From contig NZ_CP081964.1 of NCBI RefSeq assembly GCF_019844075.1, positions 3,658,001-3,722,000 on the forward strand: 64,000 bases of DNA, in the 5' to 3' direction. Below the pieces are notes generated by a model, which was given only the letters and a program-made list of their open reading frames with translations, did no database searches and had not been told where the DNA came from. The stretch's first letter is position 1; the number at the start of each line of letters is the position of its first letter. Origin of the DNA: Curtobacterium sp. TC1 (GTDB lineage: Bacteria; Actinomycetota; Actinomycetes; Actinomycetales; Microbacteriaceae). Shown one piece after another: positions 54,015-63,759 of the stretch. The position numbers and the translations under genes were made by a program.

Positions 54015-55133
54015 TCAGCCGCGCGGACGGTGGAACGCCGACGGACCGGTGCGGGTGTCGAGGTTGTCCGTCGCGCGGCGCTCGGACTCCACGATGCCCC
54101 GCAGCGCCACCAGCGCCGACGCCGTCACCGCGACGTGCGAGGGGTTCTCGCGCGAGGCGTCGAGCGCGTGCTCGAGCCGCTCGATCGCCTCGTCGCCCTC
54201 GTCCTCCGGGCAGTCCCCGCGGATGACGCACGCGAGCTGGCGGATCGCAGCGGCCAGCGGCTCCGTGAAGGCCGGGTCGGGCCGGCCGAGGTTCGAGGAG
54301 ACCGGACCGGACCGCGCCACGAGCTCGGTGAGGTCGGTCGTGTACCAGGCGACGCGCTCCAACGCGCGGAACCTGGCGCCGTCCTGCTGCAGCCGTGCGC
54401 GGGACCCGCGGAGCGCCCCACGCGGGTTGATCTTCCGGCTCTCGTGGGCGACGGACACTCGCGCGCGCACGTCGGCGATCGCACGGTCGAGCTTGTCCTG
54501 CTGCCGGTTCCAGGCGTCCTCGTCCCGCTTGCCGCTCTCCAGCACGTCCGCCAGGCCTTCCAGGTGCGCGGCCAGCACGGCGTTCACCTCGTCGATCCGG
54601 CGCTCCGCGTCCCAGAAGTGCAGCGGCGGGAACACCAGGAAGTTCACGAGCAGGCCGACGACCACGCCGATGCCCATCTGCACCAGGTACCCGAACGAGT
54701 AGCCCTCCGCGTTGGCCCCGCCGACGAGGAGCACGAACAACGCCGCCGTCGAGACCCAGGTGCTGCCCTCGCCGAGCACCCGGAACCCGCCGACGAGCAC
54801 CCCGATGCCGACGGCCAGGGCCACGGCGAGGATCCCCGGGTCCCCCACAAGCATCGTGAAGCCCGCGACGGCGATGCCGAGCAGGATGCCGACGAGCGTC
54901 TGGATGCCGTTGCGCAGCCCCGCGTAGACCGTCGTCTGCATCGCGACGATCGCCCCGAGGGGTGCGTAGTACGGGTAGTCGGACGCGACCCCGGGCACGT
55001 GCCTGGCGATGACCCAGGCCAGTGCCGCGGCGCCGGCGGCCTTGGCTGCGTGCAGCAGTCTCGGCTGCGTGCCGGACGTGCGGCTCCACCGCCATGCGCG
55101 GCGACCGACTCCCGCGATGTGTTGGAACTCCAT
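54015..55133 (-). CDS. FUSC family (aromatic acid exporter-like) membrane protein
   Basis: A 372-residue protein of the FUSC/ArAE group. Seen: about six hydrophobic helices over residues 30-165, including YPYYAPLGAIVAMQTTVYAGLRNGIQTLVG, the FUSC hallmark, and LLVNFLVFPPLHFWDAERRIDEV, followed by a long helical cytoplasmic domain with many charged residues (170-372). Known relatives export aromatic acids or fusaric acid; half-length members of this layout are common in actinobacteria with unknown substrate. It lies 41 bp upstream of the regulator on the same strand, so the two may be cotranscribed. Confidence 0.85.
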   Translation of the reverse strand: MEFQHIAGVGRRAWRWSRTSGTQPRLLHAAKAAGAAALAWVIARHVPGVASDYPYYAPLGAIVAMQTTVYAGLRNGIQTLVGILLGIAVAGFTMLVGDPGILAVALAVGIGVLVGGFRVLGEGSTWVSTAALFVLLVGGANAEGYSFGYLVQMGIGVVVGLLVNFLVFPPLHFWDAERRIDEVNAVLAAHLEGLADVLESGKRDEDAWNRQQDKLDRAIADVRARVSVAHESRKINPRGALRGSRARLQQDGARFRALERVAWYTTDLTELVARSGPVSSNLGRPDPAFTEPLAAAIRQLACVIRGDCPEDEGDEAIERLEHALDASRENPSHVAVTASALVALRGIVESERRATDNLDTRTGPSAFHRPRG

Positions 55134-55237
55134 GTGGTGACTCTCCCTGTCGGGCGGACACGCTACGGGGCGCCCACTGGGAAGGCGACGGTCCTGCGTT
55201 CTCCGGACGTCGGGGCGGCTGACGGCCGCTCCCGGAC

Positions 55238-55279
55238 ACGACGGAGCCCCCACGACCTGGGTCGCGGGGGCTTCGTCGT
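55238..55279 (-). terminator. Terminator after rplQ
   Basis: 14-bp inverted repeat ACGACGGAGCCCCC / GGGGGCTTCGTCGT with one G-U pair and a 14-nt loop, 14 bp past the rplQ stop. It ends the alpha operon. Confidence 0.75.
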
Positions 55280-55293
55280 GGTGACGCGGGGTG

Positions 55294-55878
55294 CTACTTG
55301 GCGTCGTCGCTCTTCTCGGCGGCGTCGGCCTCGACCTCGGCAGCAGCCTCGGTCTCGGTCTCCGACTCGACCGGAGCGGACTCCTCAGTCGTCTCGCTGT
55401 CCTCGACAGGCACCGTCTCGACCGGGGCCTCCTCGGTGGTCTCGTCGGCGGCCGGCTCCTCGACCGGAGCGGCGGCGGCCGGAGCCGCGGTGCGCTTGAC
55501 CGGCGCGGGCGTGCCCGAAACCGGCTCGAGGACGAGCTCGATCGACGCCAGCGGGGCGTTGTCGCCCTTGCGGAAGCCGAGCTTCGTGATGCGGGTGTAG
55601 CCACCCTGACGGTCCTCGACCTGCGGGGCGATCTCCGTGAACAGCGTGTGCACGACGGACTTGTCGCGCAGGGTCGCGATGACCCGACGACGAGCGTGCA
55701 GGTCGCCGCGCTTCGCGAACGTGATGAGCCGCTCGGCGACCGGACGGAGGCGCTTGGCCTTCGTCTCGGTGGTCGTGATGCGACCGTGCGTGAAGAGGGC
55801 GTTGGCGAGGTTGCTCAGGAGCAGGCGCTCGTGAGCGGGACCGCCACCGAGGCGGGGGCCCTTGGTGGGCTTCGGCAT
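55294..55878 (-). CDS. rplQ: 50S ribosomal protein L17 with acidic tail
   Basis: Large-subunit protein bL17; 194 aa. The core is residues 1-118: [55 protein letters not shown], and [22 protein letters not shown]. The remaining 75 residues are Glu/Ala/Val/Thr-rich and strongly acidic, ending [13 protein letters not shown]. Actinobacterial L17 proteins often carry such a tail, but this one is long. Last gene of the alpha operon; 63 bp after rpoA. Confidence 0.96.
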   Translation of the reverse strand: MPKPTKGPRLGGGPAHERLLLSNLANALFTHGRITTTETKAKRLRPVAERLITFAKRGDLHARRRVIATLRDKSVVHTLFTEIAPQVEDRQGGYTRITKLGFRKGDNAPLASIELVLEPVSGTPAPVKRTAAPAAAAPVEEPAADETTEEAPVETVPVEDSETTEESAPVESETETEAAAEVEADAAEKSDDAK

Positions 55879-55941
55879 GTCAGTTCTCCAGTGGTGAAAG
55901 TGGTGCGCGCGGTGTCAGCGCGCTTGCGCGTGAGCGCGAGA

Positions 55942-56937
55942 TCAGTTGTTGGACTCGTCCTCGTCGTACCCGCTGTAGAAGTGGGCGCCGTCGAATCCGG
56001 GGACGGTGTCCTTGAGGGACAGGCCGAGCTCGGTGAGCTTGTCCTTGACCTCGTCCACCGACTTCTGACCGAAGTTGCGGATGTTCATGAGCTGCGTCTC
56101 CGACAGGGCGACGAGCTCGGACACCGTGTTGATGCCCTCGCGCTTCAGGCAGTTGTAGCTGCGGACGGACAGGTCGAGGTCCTCGATCGGCGTCTGCAGC
56201 TCGTTCGAGAGGACGGCGTCGACCGGCGCGGGGCCGATCTCGATGCCCTCAGCGGCCGTGTTGAGCTCGCGGGCGAGCCCGAACAGCTCGACCAGGGTGC
56301 GACCGGCCGACGCGATGGCGTCACGCGGCGTGATCGCCGGCTTCGACTCGACGTCGACGACCAGGCGGTCGAAGTCCGTGCGCTCACCGGCACGCGTCGC
56401 CTCGACGCGGTAGGTGACCTTGAGGACCGGCGAGTAGATCGAGTCGATCGGGATCTGACCGGCCTCGGAGAACTCGGAACGGTTCTGCGTGGCCGACACG
56501 TAGCCGCGGCCACGCTCGATCGTGAGCTCGAGCTCGAACCGCGCGGTGTCGTTCAGGGTCGCGATGACGAGTTCCGGGTTGTGGATCTCGACGCCGGCCG
56601 GAGCGGAGATGTCCGCTGCGGTGACCTGACCGGCACCCTGCTTGCGCAGGTACGCGGTGATCGGCTCGTCGTGCTCGCTGGAGACGACGAGGCTCTTGAT
56701 GTTGAGGATGATCTCGGTGACGTCTTCCTTCACACCGGGGACGGTGCTGAATTCGTGGAGGACACCGTCGATGCGGATGCTGGTGACAGCCGCGCCGGGG
56801 ATCGAGGAGAGGAGCGTGCGGCGCAGCGAGTTGCCGAGGGTGTAACCGAAGCCCGGCTCGAGCGGCTCGATGACGAAGCGCGAGCGGTGCTCGGAGATCG
56901 ACTCCTCGGTCAGGGTGGGGCGCTGTGCAATGAGCAC
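55942..56937 (-). CDS. rpoA: RNA polymerase alpha subunit
   Basis: Assembles RNA polymerase and contacts UP elements and activators; 331 aa. Seen: [43 protein letters not shown] (N-terminal assembly domain), [22 protein letters not shown] central part, and C-terminal domain [27 protein letters not shown] with [17 protein letters not shown]. The start is GTG at 56937, giving the usual VLIAQRPTL; an ATG 13 codons earlier is less conserved. The 190 bp before it carry two hairpins (see that entry). Confidence 0.97.
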   Translation of the reverse strand: MLIAQRPTLTEESISEHRSRFVIEPLEPGFGYTLGNSLRRTLLSSIPGAAVTSIRIDGVLHEFSTVPGVKEDVTEIILNIKSLVVSSEHDEPITAYLRKQGAGQVTAADISAPAGVEIHNPELVIATLNDTARFELELTIERGRGYVSATQNRSEFSEAGQIPIDSIYSPVLKVTYRVEATRAGERTDFDRLVVDVESKPAITPRDAIASAGRTLVELFGLARELNTAAEGIEIGPAPVDAVLSNELQTPIEDLDLSVRSYNCLKREGINTVSELVALSETQLMNIRNFGQKSVDEVKDKLTELGLSLKDTVPGFDGAHFYSGYDEDESNN

Positions 56938-57025
56938 TGTGGGATTCCTTTCGGCGAAGTGTCCGCTATATGACACTTGGCGGTACGACGGGGCCGCGTG
57001 GGCCCCGACGGGTCTGTTGAGTTGT

Positions 57026-57113
57026 GATCACGCGCACCGATGTGCGCGATCGAACGACCAGGAATGGCCGCGGGCCCTGCCCGACCCCGTCAGGGGACGA
57101 GCAGGGCGCGGCC
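57026..57113 (-). other. Structured spacer between rpsK and rpoA
   Basis: Two inverted repeats in the leader of rpoA: GATC-AC-GCGCAC / GTGCGCGATC (57026-57051) and GGCCGCGGGCCCTGC / GCAGGGCGCGGCC (57066-57113, a bulged stem with an inner CCCC/GGGG helix). They could be an attenuator, an RNA processing site or a repressor-protein binding site in the alpha operon. Seen as sequence only. Confidence 0.4.
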
Positions 57114-57127
57114 GGTTGCTCCTCGCG

Positions 57128-57526
57128 TCAGACGCGACGACGCTTCGGCGGGCGGCAACCGTTGTGCGCCTGCGGAGTGACGTCGTTGATCGAGCCGACC
57201 TCGAGGCCAGCGGCCTGGAGCGAACGGATCGCGGTCTCGCGGCCCGAACCCGGACCCTTCACGAAGACGTCGACCTTCTTGACGCCGTGCTCCTGCGCCT
57301 GACGCGCAGCGGACTCGGCGGCGAGCTGCGCCGCGAACGGCGTCGACTTGCGCGAACCCTTGAAGCCCACGGCACCCGAGGACGCCCAGCTGAGGACGGC
57401 ACCCGACGGGTCGGTGATGCTGACGATCGTGTTGTTGAACGTGCTCTTGATGTGGGCCTGGCCCACAGCGACGTTCTTCTTCTCCTTGCGGCGCGGCTTG
57501 CGCGCGGCAGTCTTGGGGGTAGCCAT
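57128..57526 (-). CDS. rpsK: 30S ribosomal protein S11
   Basis: Small-subunit protein uS11; 132 aa. Seen: [78 protein letters not shown], and the basic end [12 protein letters not shown]. The first 18 residues are basic and variable. It starts 9 bp after rpsM. As in several actinobacteria, no rpsD (S4) follows; rpoA is next. Confidence 0.98.
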   Translation of the reverse strand: MATPKTAARKPRRKEKKNVAVGQAHIKSTFNNTIVSITDPSGAVLSWASSGAVGFKGSRKSTPFAAQLAAESAARQAQEHGVKKVDVFVKGPGSGRETAIRSLQAAGLEVGSINDVTPQAHNGCRPPKRRRV

Positions 57527-57535
57527 CGGGGTCTC

Positions 57536-57910
57536 CTATCGAGCCTTCTTCTTGCCTGCCACGGTGCGCTTCGGTCCCTTGCGGGTACGCGCGTTGGTCT
57601 TGGTGCGCTGACCGCGCACCGGGAGACCACGACGGTGGCGAAGACCCTCGTAGCTACCGATCTCGACCTTGCGGCGGATGTCGGCGGCCACCTCACGGCG
57701 GAGGTCACCCTCCACCTTGAAGTTGCCCTCGATGAAGTCACGGAGGGCGACGAGCTGGTCGTCGGTCAGGTCCTTGACGCGGATGTCACCGGAGATACCG
57801 GTCTCGGCGAGAGCCTGGACCGCGCGGGTACGGCCGACGCCGTAGATGTACGTGAGTGCGATCTCCACGCGCTTCTCGCGCGGGATGTCGACGCCTGCTA
57901 GACGTGCCAT
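57536..57910 (-). CDS. rpsM: 30S ribosomal protein S13
   Basis: Small-subunit protein uS13; 124 aa. Seen: [86 protein letters not shown], and the basic C-terminus. It follows rpmJ after 186 bp, in which I see no clear gene or terminator. Confidence 0.98.
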   Translation of the reverse strand: MARLAGVDIPREKRVEIALTYIYGVGRTRAVQALAETGISGDIRVKDLTDDQLVALRDFIEGNFKVEGDLRREVAADIRRKVEIGSYEGLRHRRGLPVRGQRTKTNARTRKGPKRTVAGKKKAR

Positions 57911-58096
57911 GTGATGGCTGCTCCTGTTGTCGATGGAGGTGTGGAGCAGTACCGGTGCCCGGGCCTCCGACCCGAGGTGTCCCCCGGTCGTCGTGCGACC
58001 GGGTTCTGGTACTGCGTTGTCGATCTTCAGTTGTGGGTCGTGCTCGAGCAGCCTGCTGTCCGAGGGACAGCGTCGGTGCCGGTCACGCGCCCGGGA

Positions 58097-58213
58097 CTAG
58101 CCCTGGCGCTGCTTGTGACGCGGGTTGCTCTTGCAGATCACCATGACGCGGCCCTTGCGGCGGATCACTCGGCAGTGCTCGCACATGGGCTTGACGCTGG
58201 GGTTGACCTTCAT
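58097..58213 (-). CDS. rpmJ: 50S ribosomal protein L36
   Basis: Large-subunit protein bL36; 38 aa. Sequence [20 protein letters not shown] ends [10 protein letters not shown], and the four zinc-binding residues (Cys11, Cys14, Cys27, His33) are all present, so it is the zinc-containing form. Paralogous zinc-free L36 genes exist elsewhere in some actinobacteria. It lies 70 bp after infA. Confidence 0.97.
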   Translation of the reverse strand: MKVNPSVKPMCEHCRVIRRKGRVMVICKSNPRHKQRQG

Positions 58214-58283
58214 TGTTCTTTCCTCGTGCTCGCTGGCTTCGTGCGCGGCAGGATTGCCGAGCCGTTCCTTTCCAGCTCGCGGA

Positions 58284-58505
58284 TCACTTGTAGCGGTAGA
58301 CGATCCGGCCGCGGGTCAGGTCGTACGGGCTCAGCTCCACGATCACGCGGTCCTCGGGGAGGATGCGGATGTAGTGCTGGCGCATCTTCCCGGAGATGTG
58401 CGCGAGGACCTTGTGTCCGTTCGTCAGCTCAACGCGAAACATCGCGTTGGGCAGAGCTTCGAGCACCGAGCCTTCGATCTCGATGACGCCGTCTTTCTTG
58501 GCCAT
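58284..58505 (-). CDS. infA: Translation initiation factor IF-1
   Basis: OB-fold factor that occupies the ribosomal A site during initiation; 73 aa. Seen: [71 protein letters not shown] sequence, fully standard in length. First gene of the alpha operon; a strong promoter lies at 58602-58630. Confidence 0.98.
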   Translation of the reverse strand: MAKKDGVIEIEGSVLEALPNAMFRVELTNGHKVLAHISGKMRQHYIRILPEDRVIVELSPYDLTRGRIVYRYK

Positions 58506-58601
58506 AGCCTCACTGTCGCTTGGTTGTGGAACAGGTGTGATCCCCGAACCGGTCTGCGGGTCGGTCGCCACACCCGAGAGGGCATGACACACCAAAGATC
58601 G

Positions 58602-58630
58602 ATCTTATGTGGTAAACCCGCAATTGCCAA
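58602..58630 (-). promoter_or_regulatory. Alpha-operon (infA) promoter
   Basis: On the minus strand TTGGCA (58630-58625) and TAAGAT (58607-58602) are separated by exactly 17 bp. The region is unusually AT-rich for this genome. It leaves a leader of about 90 nt before infA. Confidence 0.75.
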
Positions 58631-58799
58631 GTGCACACACGGCACGCCCCCTCACCTGGGGCTTCCGGTCACGTGCCTGAGTGTTCCACAGTGGTTTGAC
58701 GGCGCGCTCCGGGCCCGCGCTTGCGCCAGGACCGTAGCGTTGCTCCGCAGCCACGTCCGCCGCCGACGCACCCTGCGCGGACCACCGAACGGAGACCAC

Positions 58800-60086
58800 G
58801 TGCCCGACGTCACCCGACGCCCCTTCGCCGCACACGGCAAGCTGGCCCGCCGCCGCGGCTGGACCACGCTCGTGACGGTGGTGGCCTCGGCGTTGGCCGT
58901 CGTGCTGGTGAGCGGGACGAGCGTCGCCGCCATCGCCGGCGCCCAGCTCGCGACCGCACCGCAGACCGTGCAGCTCAGCACCGACGACCAGAGCACCGCG
59001 AAGACCGCCGACATCACGGCGATCAAGGGCGGGGCGAACATCCTGCTCATCGGCAGCGACACCCGCGTGGGGCAGTTCGACTCCGACGAGGACGTCGAGG
59101 GTGCCCGCAACGACGTCACGATGCTCATCCACATCTCGCAGGACCACCAGCAGCTCACCGCGGTCAGCTTCCCCCGCGACCTGATGGTGCCGATCCCCGC
59201 GTGCACCAACCCCGCGACCGGCACCACGTACCCCGCGTCGACCTCCGCCATGTTCAACACGGCACTCGGCAACGGCGGCGTCTCGTGCGTCGTCGACACG
59301 GTCGAGAACCTCACCGGTCTGAGCATCCCCTACGCCGGGCTCATCACCTTCGACGGCGTGATCGAGATGTCGAACGCCCTGGGCGGCGTCGACGTCTGCG
59401 TCGCGGAGCCCATCGACGACACCTTCACCGGCCTGCACCTGACCGCCGGCTCCCACAACCTCGAGGGTACGGACGCGCTCGCGTTCCTGCGCACCCGCCA
59501 CGGCGTCGGCGACGGCAGCGACCTGGCCCGGATCAGCTCGCAGCAGGTGTTCCTGTCCGCCCTGCTCCGCAAGGTCACGTCCGACGGGACGCTGTCGAAC
59601 CCCATCACGCTGTACAAGCTCGCCGGCGCGGCCCTGTCGAACATGACGCTGTCGGACGGTCTGGCGCAGACCCGCACCCTCGTCGGGCTCGCCTCGGCGC
59701 TGCGCGGGATGAGCACCGCCAACATGCTCTTCGTGCAGTACCCCGTCGCCGACGACCCCGACGACAGCGCACGCGTGATCGTCGACCAGGAGACCGCCCA
59801 CACCCTCAACGTGGCGCTGCAGAACGACGTGAAGTCGTCGCTGAGCGACTCGAGCACCGGCCGCGCGTCCGAGGAGTCCCCGACCGCCGGGGCCACGGCG
59901 ACGAGCGCACCGACGACCGGCACGACGCCGTCCGACACGAGCTCGTCGTCCGCGTCGGGCGGCGCGGCGTCCGGTACGTCGTCCGCGCCGAGCTCGTCCG
60001 CCACGAGGACCGCGACGTCGACCCCGCTGCCGTCGTCGATCACCGGGCAGAGCGCCTCCGAGCAGACCTGCTCCGTCGGCAACTGA
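58800..60086 (+). CDS. LytR-CpsA-Psr (LCP) family cell-wall glycopolymer ligase
   Basis: Membrane-anchored enzyme that attaches wall glycopolymers to peptidoglycan; 428 aa. Seen: a single N-terminal membrane anchor (about 22-45), the LCP core (about 75-320) with ILLIGSDTRVG, NDVTMLIHISQDHQQLTAVSFPRDLMVPIP, NALGGVDVCV and DALAFLRTRHGVGDGSDLARISSQQ (the conserved Asp and Arg residues), and a Ser/Thr/Ala-rich tail (about 345-428). GGAG precedes the GTG at 58800. It is on the opposite strand to the ribosomal genes that flank it and separates infA from map. Confidence 0.92.
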   Translation: MPDVTRRPFAAHGKLARRRGWTTLVTVVASALAVVLVSGTSVAAIAGAQLATAPQTVQLSTDDQSTAKTADITAIKGGANILLIGSDTRVGQFDSDEDVEGARNDVTMLIHISQDHQQLTAVSFPRDLMVPIPACTNPATGTTYPASTSAMFNTALGNGGVSCVVDTVENLTGLSIPYAGLITFDGVIEMSNALGGVDVCVAEPIDDTFTGLHLTAGSHNLEGTDALAFLRTRHGVGDGSDLARISSQQVFLSALLRKVTSDGTLSNPITLYKLAGAALSNMTLSDGLAQTRTLVGLASALRGMSTANMLFVQYPVADDPDDSARVIVDQETAHTLNVALQNDVKSSLSDSSTGRASEESPTAGATATSAPTTGTTPSDTSSSSASGGAASGTSSAPSSSATRTATSTPLPSSITGQSASEQTCSVGN

Positions 60087-60198
60087 CCGCCGGACGAGGC
60101 CGACGGCGCAGCGCGCCCGGGGCACTGGACGCACGCGCCTGCGCGCGGCGGCAGACGGGTCGAGAGCGAGCCGCGCCTCCAGGCTGTCACGACCGGGG

Positions 60199-60213
60199 CG
60201 GACGGGAGGCCCG
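60199..60213. repeat. Dispersed repeat CGGACGGGAGGCCCG
   Basis: A single copy 3 bp past the map stop, in the 129-bp gap between the convergent LCP and map genes. Other copies are at 17369, 25464, 26497 (variant), 40238 and 43977. Confidence 0.7.
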
Positions 60214-60215
60214 AC

Positions 60216-61049
60216 CTACGGGATCGGGACGGGCGTCACACCCAGCGGGGCCAGGCCCGCGGCGCCGCCGTCGGCGGCCGTGAGGACCCAGACACCGTCG
60301 GCGTGCACCGCGACGCTGTGCTCCCAGTGTGCGGCGTCCTTGCCGTCCGCGGTGCGGACCGTCCAGTCGTCGTCGTCCGTCGTGCTGTCGATCGACCCCG
60401 CCGTGACCATGGGCTCGATGGCCACCACCAGGCCGGGCTTCACGGCCGGACCGGCGCCGCGGACGCGGTAGTTGAAGACCGGCGGGTCCTCGTGCATGGA
60501 CCGACCGATGCCGTGCCCGGTGTAGTCCTCGACGATGCCCCACGAACCGGTCTCGTCGATGGCGTCCTCCACCGCAGAGCCCACCTCGTACAGGTTCTTC
60601 GCCTGCGCGAGCGCTGCGATGCCGTACCAGAGCGACCGCTCCGTCGTGTCGCAGAGGTTCTGCCGGGCGACAGCGACGCTGGCGTCCCCGCCGGGGACGA
60701 CCGTGGTGAACGCGCTGTCGCCGTTCCAGCCGTCGACCTCGGCGCCGGCGTCCACCGAGACGATGTCGCCGGGGGCGAGCACGCGGTCGCCGGGGATGCC
60801 GTGCACGATCTCGTCGTTGACGGAGACGCACAACGTGTGCCGGTAGCCGGGCACGAGCTGGAAGTTCGGGATCCCGCCGCCGGCGCGGATCGTCCGCTCG
60901 GCGATCTCGTCGAGCGCACCCGTCGTGATGCCGGGCCGGATCGCGGCACGCACGGCGTCGAGCGCCTCAGCGGTCAGCAGACCAGGGCGCACCATGGCGC
61001 GGAGTTCGTCGGGCGTCTTGTAGATCGAGGGCTTGCGGAAGCGGACCAC
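60216..61049 (-). CDS. map: Type I methionine aminopeptidase
   Basis: Removes the initiator methionine from new proteins; 277 aa. Seen: the metal ligands in VSVDAGAEVDGWNGDSAFT (two Asp), GHGIGRSMHEDPPVF (His), AIEPM (Glu) and HWEHSVAV (Glu), plus the substrate-side YRHTLCVSVNDEIVHGIPG. The N-terminal FRKPSIYKTPDELRAM is short and lacks the SH3-binding extension. It follows adk by 6 bp, giving the order secY-adk-map. Confidence 0.96.
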   Translation of the reverse strand: MVRFRKPSIYKTPDELRAMVRPGLLTAEALDAVRAAIRPGITTGALDEIAERTIRAGGGIPNFQLVPGYRHTLCVSVNDEIVHGIPGDRVLAPGDIVSVDAGAEVDGWNGDSAFTTVVPGGDASVAVARQNLCDTTERSLWYGIAALAQAKNLYEVGSAVEDAIDETGSWGIVEDYTGHGIGRSMHEDPPVFNYRVRGAGPAVKPGLVVAIEPMVTAGSIDSTTDDDDWTVRTADGKDAAHWEHSVAVHADGVWVLTAADGGAAGLAPLGVTPVPIP

Positions 61050-61055
61050 GCTGGG

Positions 61056-61646
61056 TCAGACGCCCGCGGTGAGCCCGCGAGCCGTCAGTGCGGCCTGGAT
61101 GCGGTCGCCGACCTCGTCGATCGGGCCGAGGCCGTCGACGTCGAGCACGAGGCCGCGGTCGCCGTAGGCACCGACGATCGGCGCCGTCTGCTCGGCGTAG
61201 ACCTGCTGGCGACGACGGATCGTCTCCTCGTTGTCGTCGCTGCGACCCTGCTGCTCGGCGCGCTTGAGCAGCCGGCCCACGAGCTCGTCCTGGTCGGCGA
61301 CGAGCTGCACCACCGCGTCGATCCCGGTGCCCTGCTCGGCGAGCAGCGCGTCGAGGTACTCGACCTGCCCGACCGTGCGGGGGTACCCGTCGAGCAGGAA
61401 CCCTTCGGCCGCGTCCGCCTCGTTCAGGCGGAACTTCACGAGCTCGTTCGTCAGGGAGTCCGGCACGTAGTCGCCGGCGTCCATGATCGCCTTGGCCTGC
61501 ACACCGAGGGGCGTGCCCTCTGCCACGTTCTTGCGGAAGATGTCACCGGTCGAGATCGCCGGGATCCCGAAGGACTCGGCGATCCGTCCGGCCTGGGTGC
61601 CCTTCCCCGCTCCGGGGGGTCCGACGATGATGAGACGTGCGCTCAA
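61056..61646 (-). CDS. adk: Adenylate kinase
   Basis: Interconverts AMP, ADP and ATP; 196 aa, the short form whose LID lacks the large insertion. Seen: P-loop [12 protein letters not shown] at residues 6-17, [35 protein letters not shown], and [18 protein letters not shown]. The start is TTG at 61646 (TTGA overlap with secY), the only start that gives the conserved beginning. No ATG or GTG is available nearby. Confidence 0.95.
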   Translation of the reverse strand: MSARLIIVGPPGAGKGTQAGRIAESFGIPAISTGDIFRKNVAEGTPLGVQAKAIMDAGDYVPDSLTNELVKFRLNEADAAEGFLLDGYPRTVGQVEYLDALLAEQGTGIDAVVQLVADQDELVGRLLKRAEQQGRSDDNEETIRRRQQVYAEQTAPIVGAYGDRGLVLDVDGLGPIDEVGDRIQAALTARGLTAGV

Positions 61647-62965
61647 CGGAGAAGCCCTTCGTAGTGACGCTGCTGCAGCTGCGAGTCGATCTGCTTCACG
61701 GTCTCGAGACCGACACCCACGATGATCAGGATGCTCGCGCCACCGAACGGGAAGTTCTGGTTCGCGCCGAACAGCGCCAGTGCTGCCAGCGGGATGAGCG
61801 CGATGAAACCGAGGTAGAGCGAGCCGGGCAGCGTCACCCGGGTGAGGACGTAGTCGAGGTACTCGGCGGTCGGACGACCGGCACGGATACCGGGGATGAA
61901 CCCGCCGTACTTCTTCATGTTGTCGGCGACCTCTTCGGGGTTGAAGGTGATCGCCACGTAGAAGTACGTGAACCCGACGATGAGCAGGAAGTACAGCACC
62001 ATGTAGAACAGGTTGTCGCCGGAGACGAGGTTGTTCTCGATCCAGGTGACCCAGGCCGCGGGCTCGGAGCCGTCGGACGGCTTGTTGAACTGCGCGACCA
62101 GGGCCGGCAGGTACAGCAGCGACGACGCGAAGATGACGGGCACGACGCCGGCCATGTTGACCTTGATCGGGATGTAGGTGTTGTTGCCGCCGTACGTGCG
62201 TCGGCCGACCATGCGCTTGGCGTACTGGACCGGGATCCGCCGCTGCGACTGCTCGACGAACACGACGGCCATCATGATGACCAGTCCGACCAGGATGACG
62301 AACAGGAAGAGCTCGAACGACTGCGACTGCTCGATGGCCCAGAGCGCCGACGGGAACTGCGCCGCGATCGACGTGAAGATGAGGAGCGACATGCCGTTGC
62401 CGATGCCGCGCTCGGTGACGAGCTCGCCCATCCACATGATGAGGCCGGTACCGGCGGTCAGCGTGACGACCATGAGCATGATCGCGTACCAGCTGTCGTT
62501 CGAGATGATCGACGAGCAGGAGGACGACGCGTTCGTGCCGAAGAGGGCACCCGAGCGGGCGACCGTGATCAGGGTGGTGGACTGCAGCACGCCCAGCGCG
62601 ATCGTGAGGTAGCGCGTGTACTGCGTCAGCTTCGCCTGACCGGACTGGCCCTCCTTGTAGAGGGAGTCGAAGTGCGGGATGACCACGCGCAGGAGCTGCA
62701 CGATGATCGACGACGTGATGTACGGCATGATGCCGAGCGCGAAGACCGAGAGCTTCAGCAGCGCGCCGCCGGAGAACAGGTTGATCAGGTCGTAGAGACC
62801 ACCCGACGACGAGGCGCTGGCGAGGCAGCTCTGCACGGCCGCGTAGTCGACGAACGGTGCCGGGATGTACGACCCGAGGCGGAACAGCGCGATGATCGCG
62901 AGGGTGAAGCCGATCTTCTTGCGAAGATCAGGGGTGCGCATGATGCGCGCGACCGCTCTGAACAC
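61643..62965 (-). CDS. secY: Preprotein translocase subunit SecY
   Basis: Central channel of the Sec translocon; 440 aa with ten membrane helices. Seen: [55 protein letters not shown] loop, [50 protein letters not shown] and [15 protein letters not shown], all canonical. The large external loop holds a Cys (SSSCSSI). It lies 147 bp after rplO; a hairpin stands between, so it may have its own promoter. Confidence 0.97.
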   Translation of the reverse strand: MFRAVARIMRTPDLRKKIGFTLAIIALFRLGSYIPAPFVDYAAVQSCLASASSSGGLYDLINLFSGGALLKLSVFALGIMPYITSSIIVQLLRVVIPHFDSLYKEGQSGQAKLTQYTRYLTIALGVLQSTTLITVARSGALFGTNASSSCSSIISNDSWYAIMLMVVTLTAGTGLIMWMGELVTERGIGNGMSLLIFTSIAAQFPSALWAIEQSQSFELFLFVILVGLVIMMAVVFVEQSQRRIPVQYAKRMVGRRTYGGNNTYIPIKVNMAGVVPVIFASSLLYLPALVAQFNKPSDGSEPAAWVTWIENNLVSGDNLFYMVLYFLLIVGFTYFYVAITFNPEEVADNMKKYGGFIPGIRAGRPTAEYLDYVLTRVTLPGSLYLGFIALIPLAALALFGANQNFPFGGASILIIVGVGLETVKQIDSQLQQRHYEGLLR

Positions 62966-63073
62966 GAGGACTCCGAACTTCTGGGACCGGGGCCGACGAT
63001 CGCGACCGTTCCGGTGTCGGTCGGCAGAGCCGACCTGGCCGACGGATGCCGGCCACTGTCAAGGAAACCGTAA

Positions 63074-63105
63074 CGGCGGCCCGTGCGCAAACGCACGGGC
63101 CGCCG
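63074..63105 (-). terminator. Hairpin between rplO and secY
   Basis: Perfect 14-bp inverted repeat CGGCGGCCCGTGCG / CGCACGGGCCGCCG with a CAAA loop, 7 bp past the rplO stop. It may partly or fully end the spc transcript before secY. Confidence 0.7.
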
Positions 63106-63112
63106 ACGGGGG

Positions 63113-63577
63113 TTACTGGGAGACGGTGCCGCCAGCAGCCACGATCTTCTCGGCGGCGGACGCCGAGACCTTGTCGACCGTGACCGTGATCTTCACGGTG
63201 ATGTCACCCTGACCGAGAACCTTGACCTTCTCGTTCTTGCGGACGGCGCCCTTGGCGACCAGGCCCGCAACGGTGACGTCGCCACCATCGGGGTAGAGCT
63301 CCGAGATCTTGTCCAGGTTCACGACCTGGTACTCGACCCGGAACGGGTTCTTGAACCCGCGGAGCTTCGGGGTGCGCATGTGCAGCGGCATCTGCCCACC
63401 CTCGAAGCCGACCCGGACCTGGTAACGGGCCTTCGTGCCCTTGGTACCACGCCCAGCGGTCTTGCCCTTCGAGCCCTCACCGCGACCCACACGGGTGCGG
63501 TCCTTCTTGGCACCCTCGGCGGGGCGGAGGTGGTGCAGCTTCAGCACCTGCACGCGCTCGTTCTTCTCGTCGCTCAT
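63113..63577 (-). CDS. rplO: 50S ribosomal protein L15
   Basis: Large-subunit protein uL15; 154 aa. Seen: [72 protein letters not shown], and the C-terminal [23 protein letters not shown]. Its start overlaps the rpmD stop by 4 bp. Last gene of the spc operon before the hairpin. Confidence 0.97.
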   Translation of the reverse strand: MSDEKNERVQVLKLHHLRPAEGAKKDRTRVGRGEGSKGKTAGRGTKGTKARYQVRVGFEGGQMPLHMRTPKLRGFKNPFRVEYQVVNLDKISELYPDGGDVTVAGLVAKGAVRKNEKVKVLGQGDITVKITVTVDKVSASAAEKIVAAGGTVSQ

Positions 63578-63759
63578 GCGTCGACCTCCTCGACCTTCAC
63601 GAGGTGCGCCACCGTCGCGATGTACCCGCGGTTCTGGGCGTTGTCCTCACGCTCGACCGTACGGCCAATGCGCTTGAGACCCAGGCTGCGGAGCGTGTCG
63701 CGCTGGTACTGCTTCTCGCTGATAACGGACTTGATCTGCGTGATCTTCAGCGTTGCCAT
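63574..63759 (-). CDS. rpmD: 50S ribosomal protein L30
   Basis: Large-subunit protein uL30; 61 aa, full length. Seen: [51 protein letters not shown]. Its ATG (63759) shares one base with the rpsE stop (TGATG), and its end overlaps rplO by 4 bp, typical of the spc operon. Confidence 0.97.
   Translation of the reverse strand: MATLKITQIKSVISEKQYQRDTLRSLGLKRIGRTVEREDNAQNRGYIATVAHLVKVEEVDA

Noticed and set aside
50911..54702. Very long open frame on the plus strand antisense to the BTAD regulator
   Set aside because: It has Arg/Gly/Ala-rich low-information sequence, no recognisable domain, and mirrors codon bias of the real minus-strand gene in high-GC DNA.
57911..58096. A small gene between rpsM and rpmJ
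   Set aside because: No frame has a conserved sequence or good ribosome site; spacer only.
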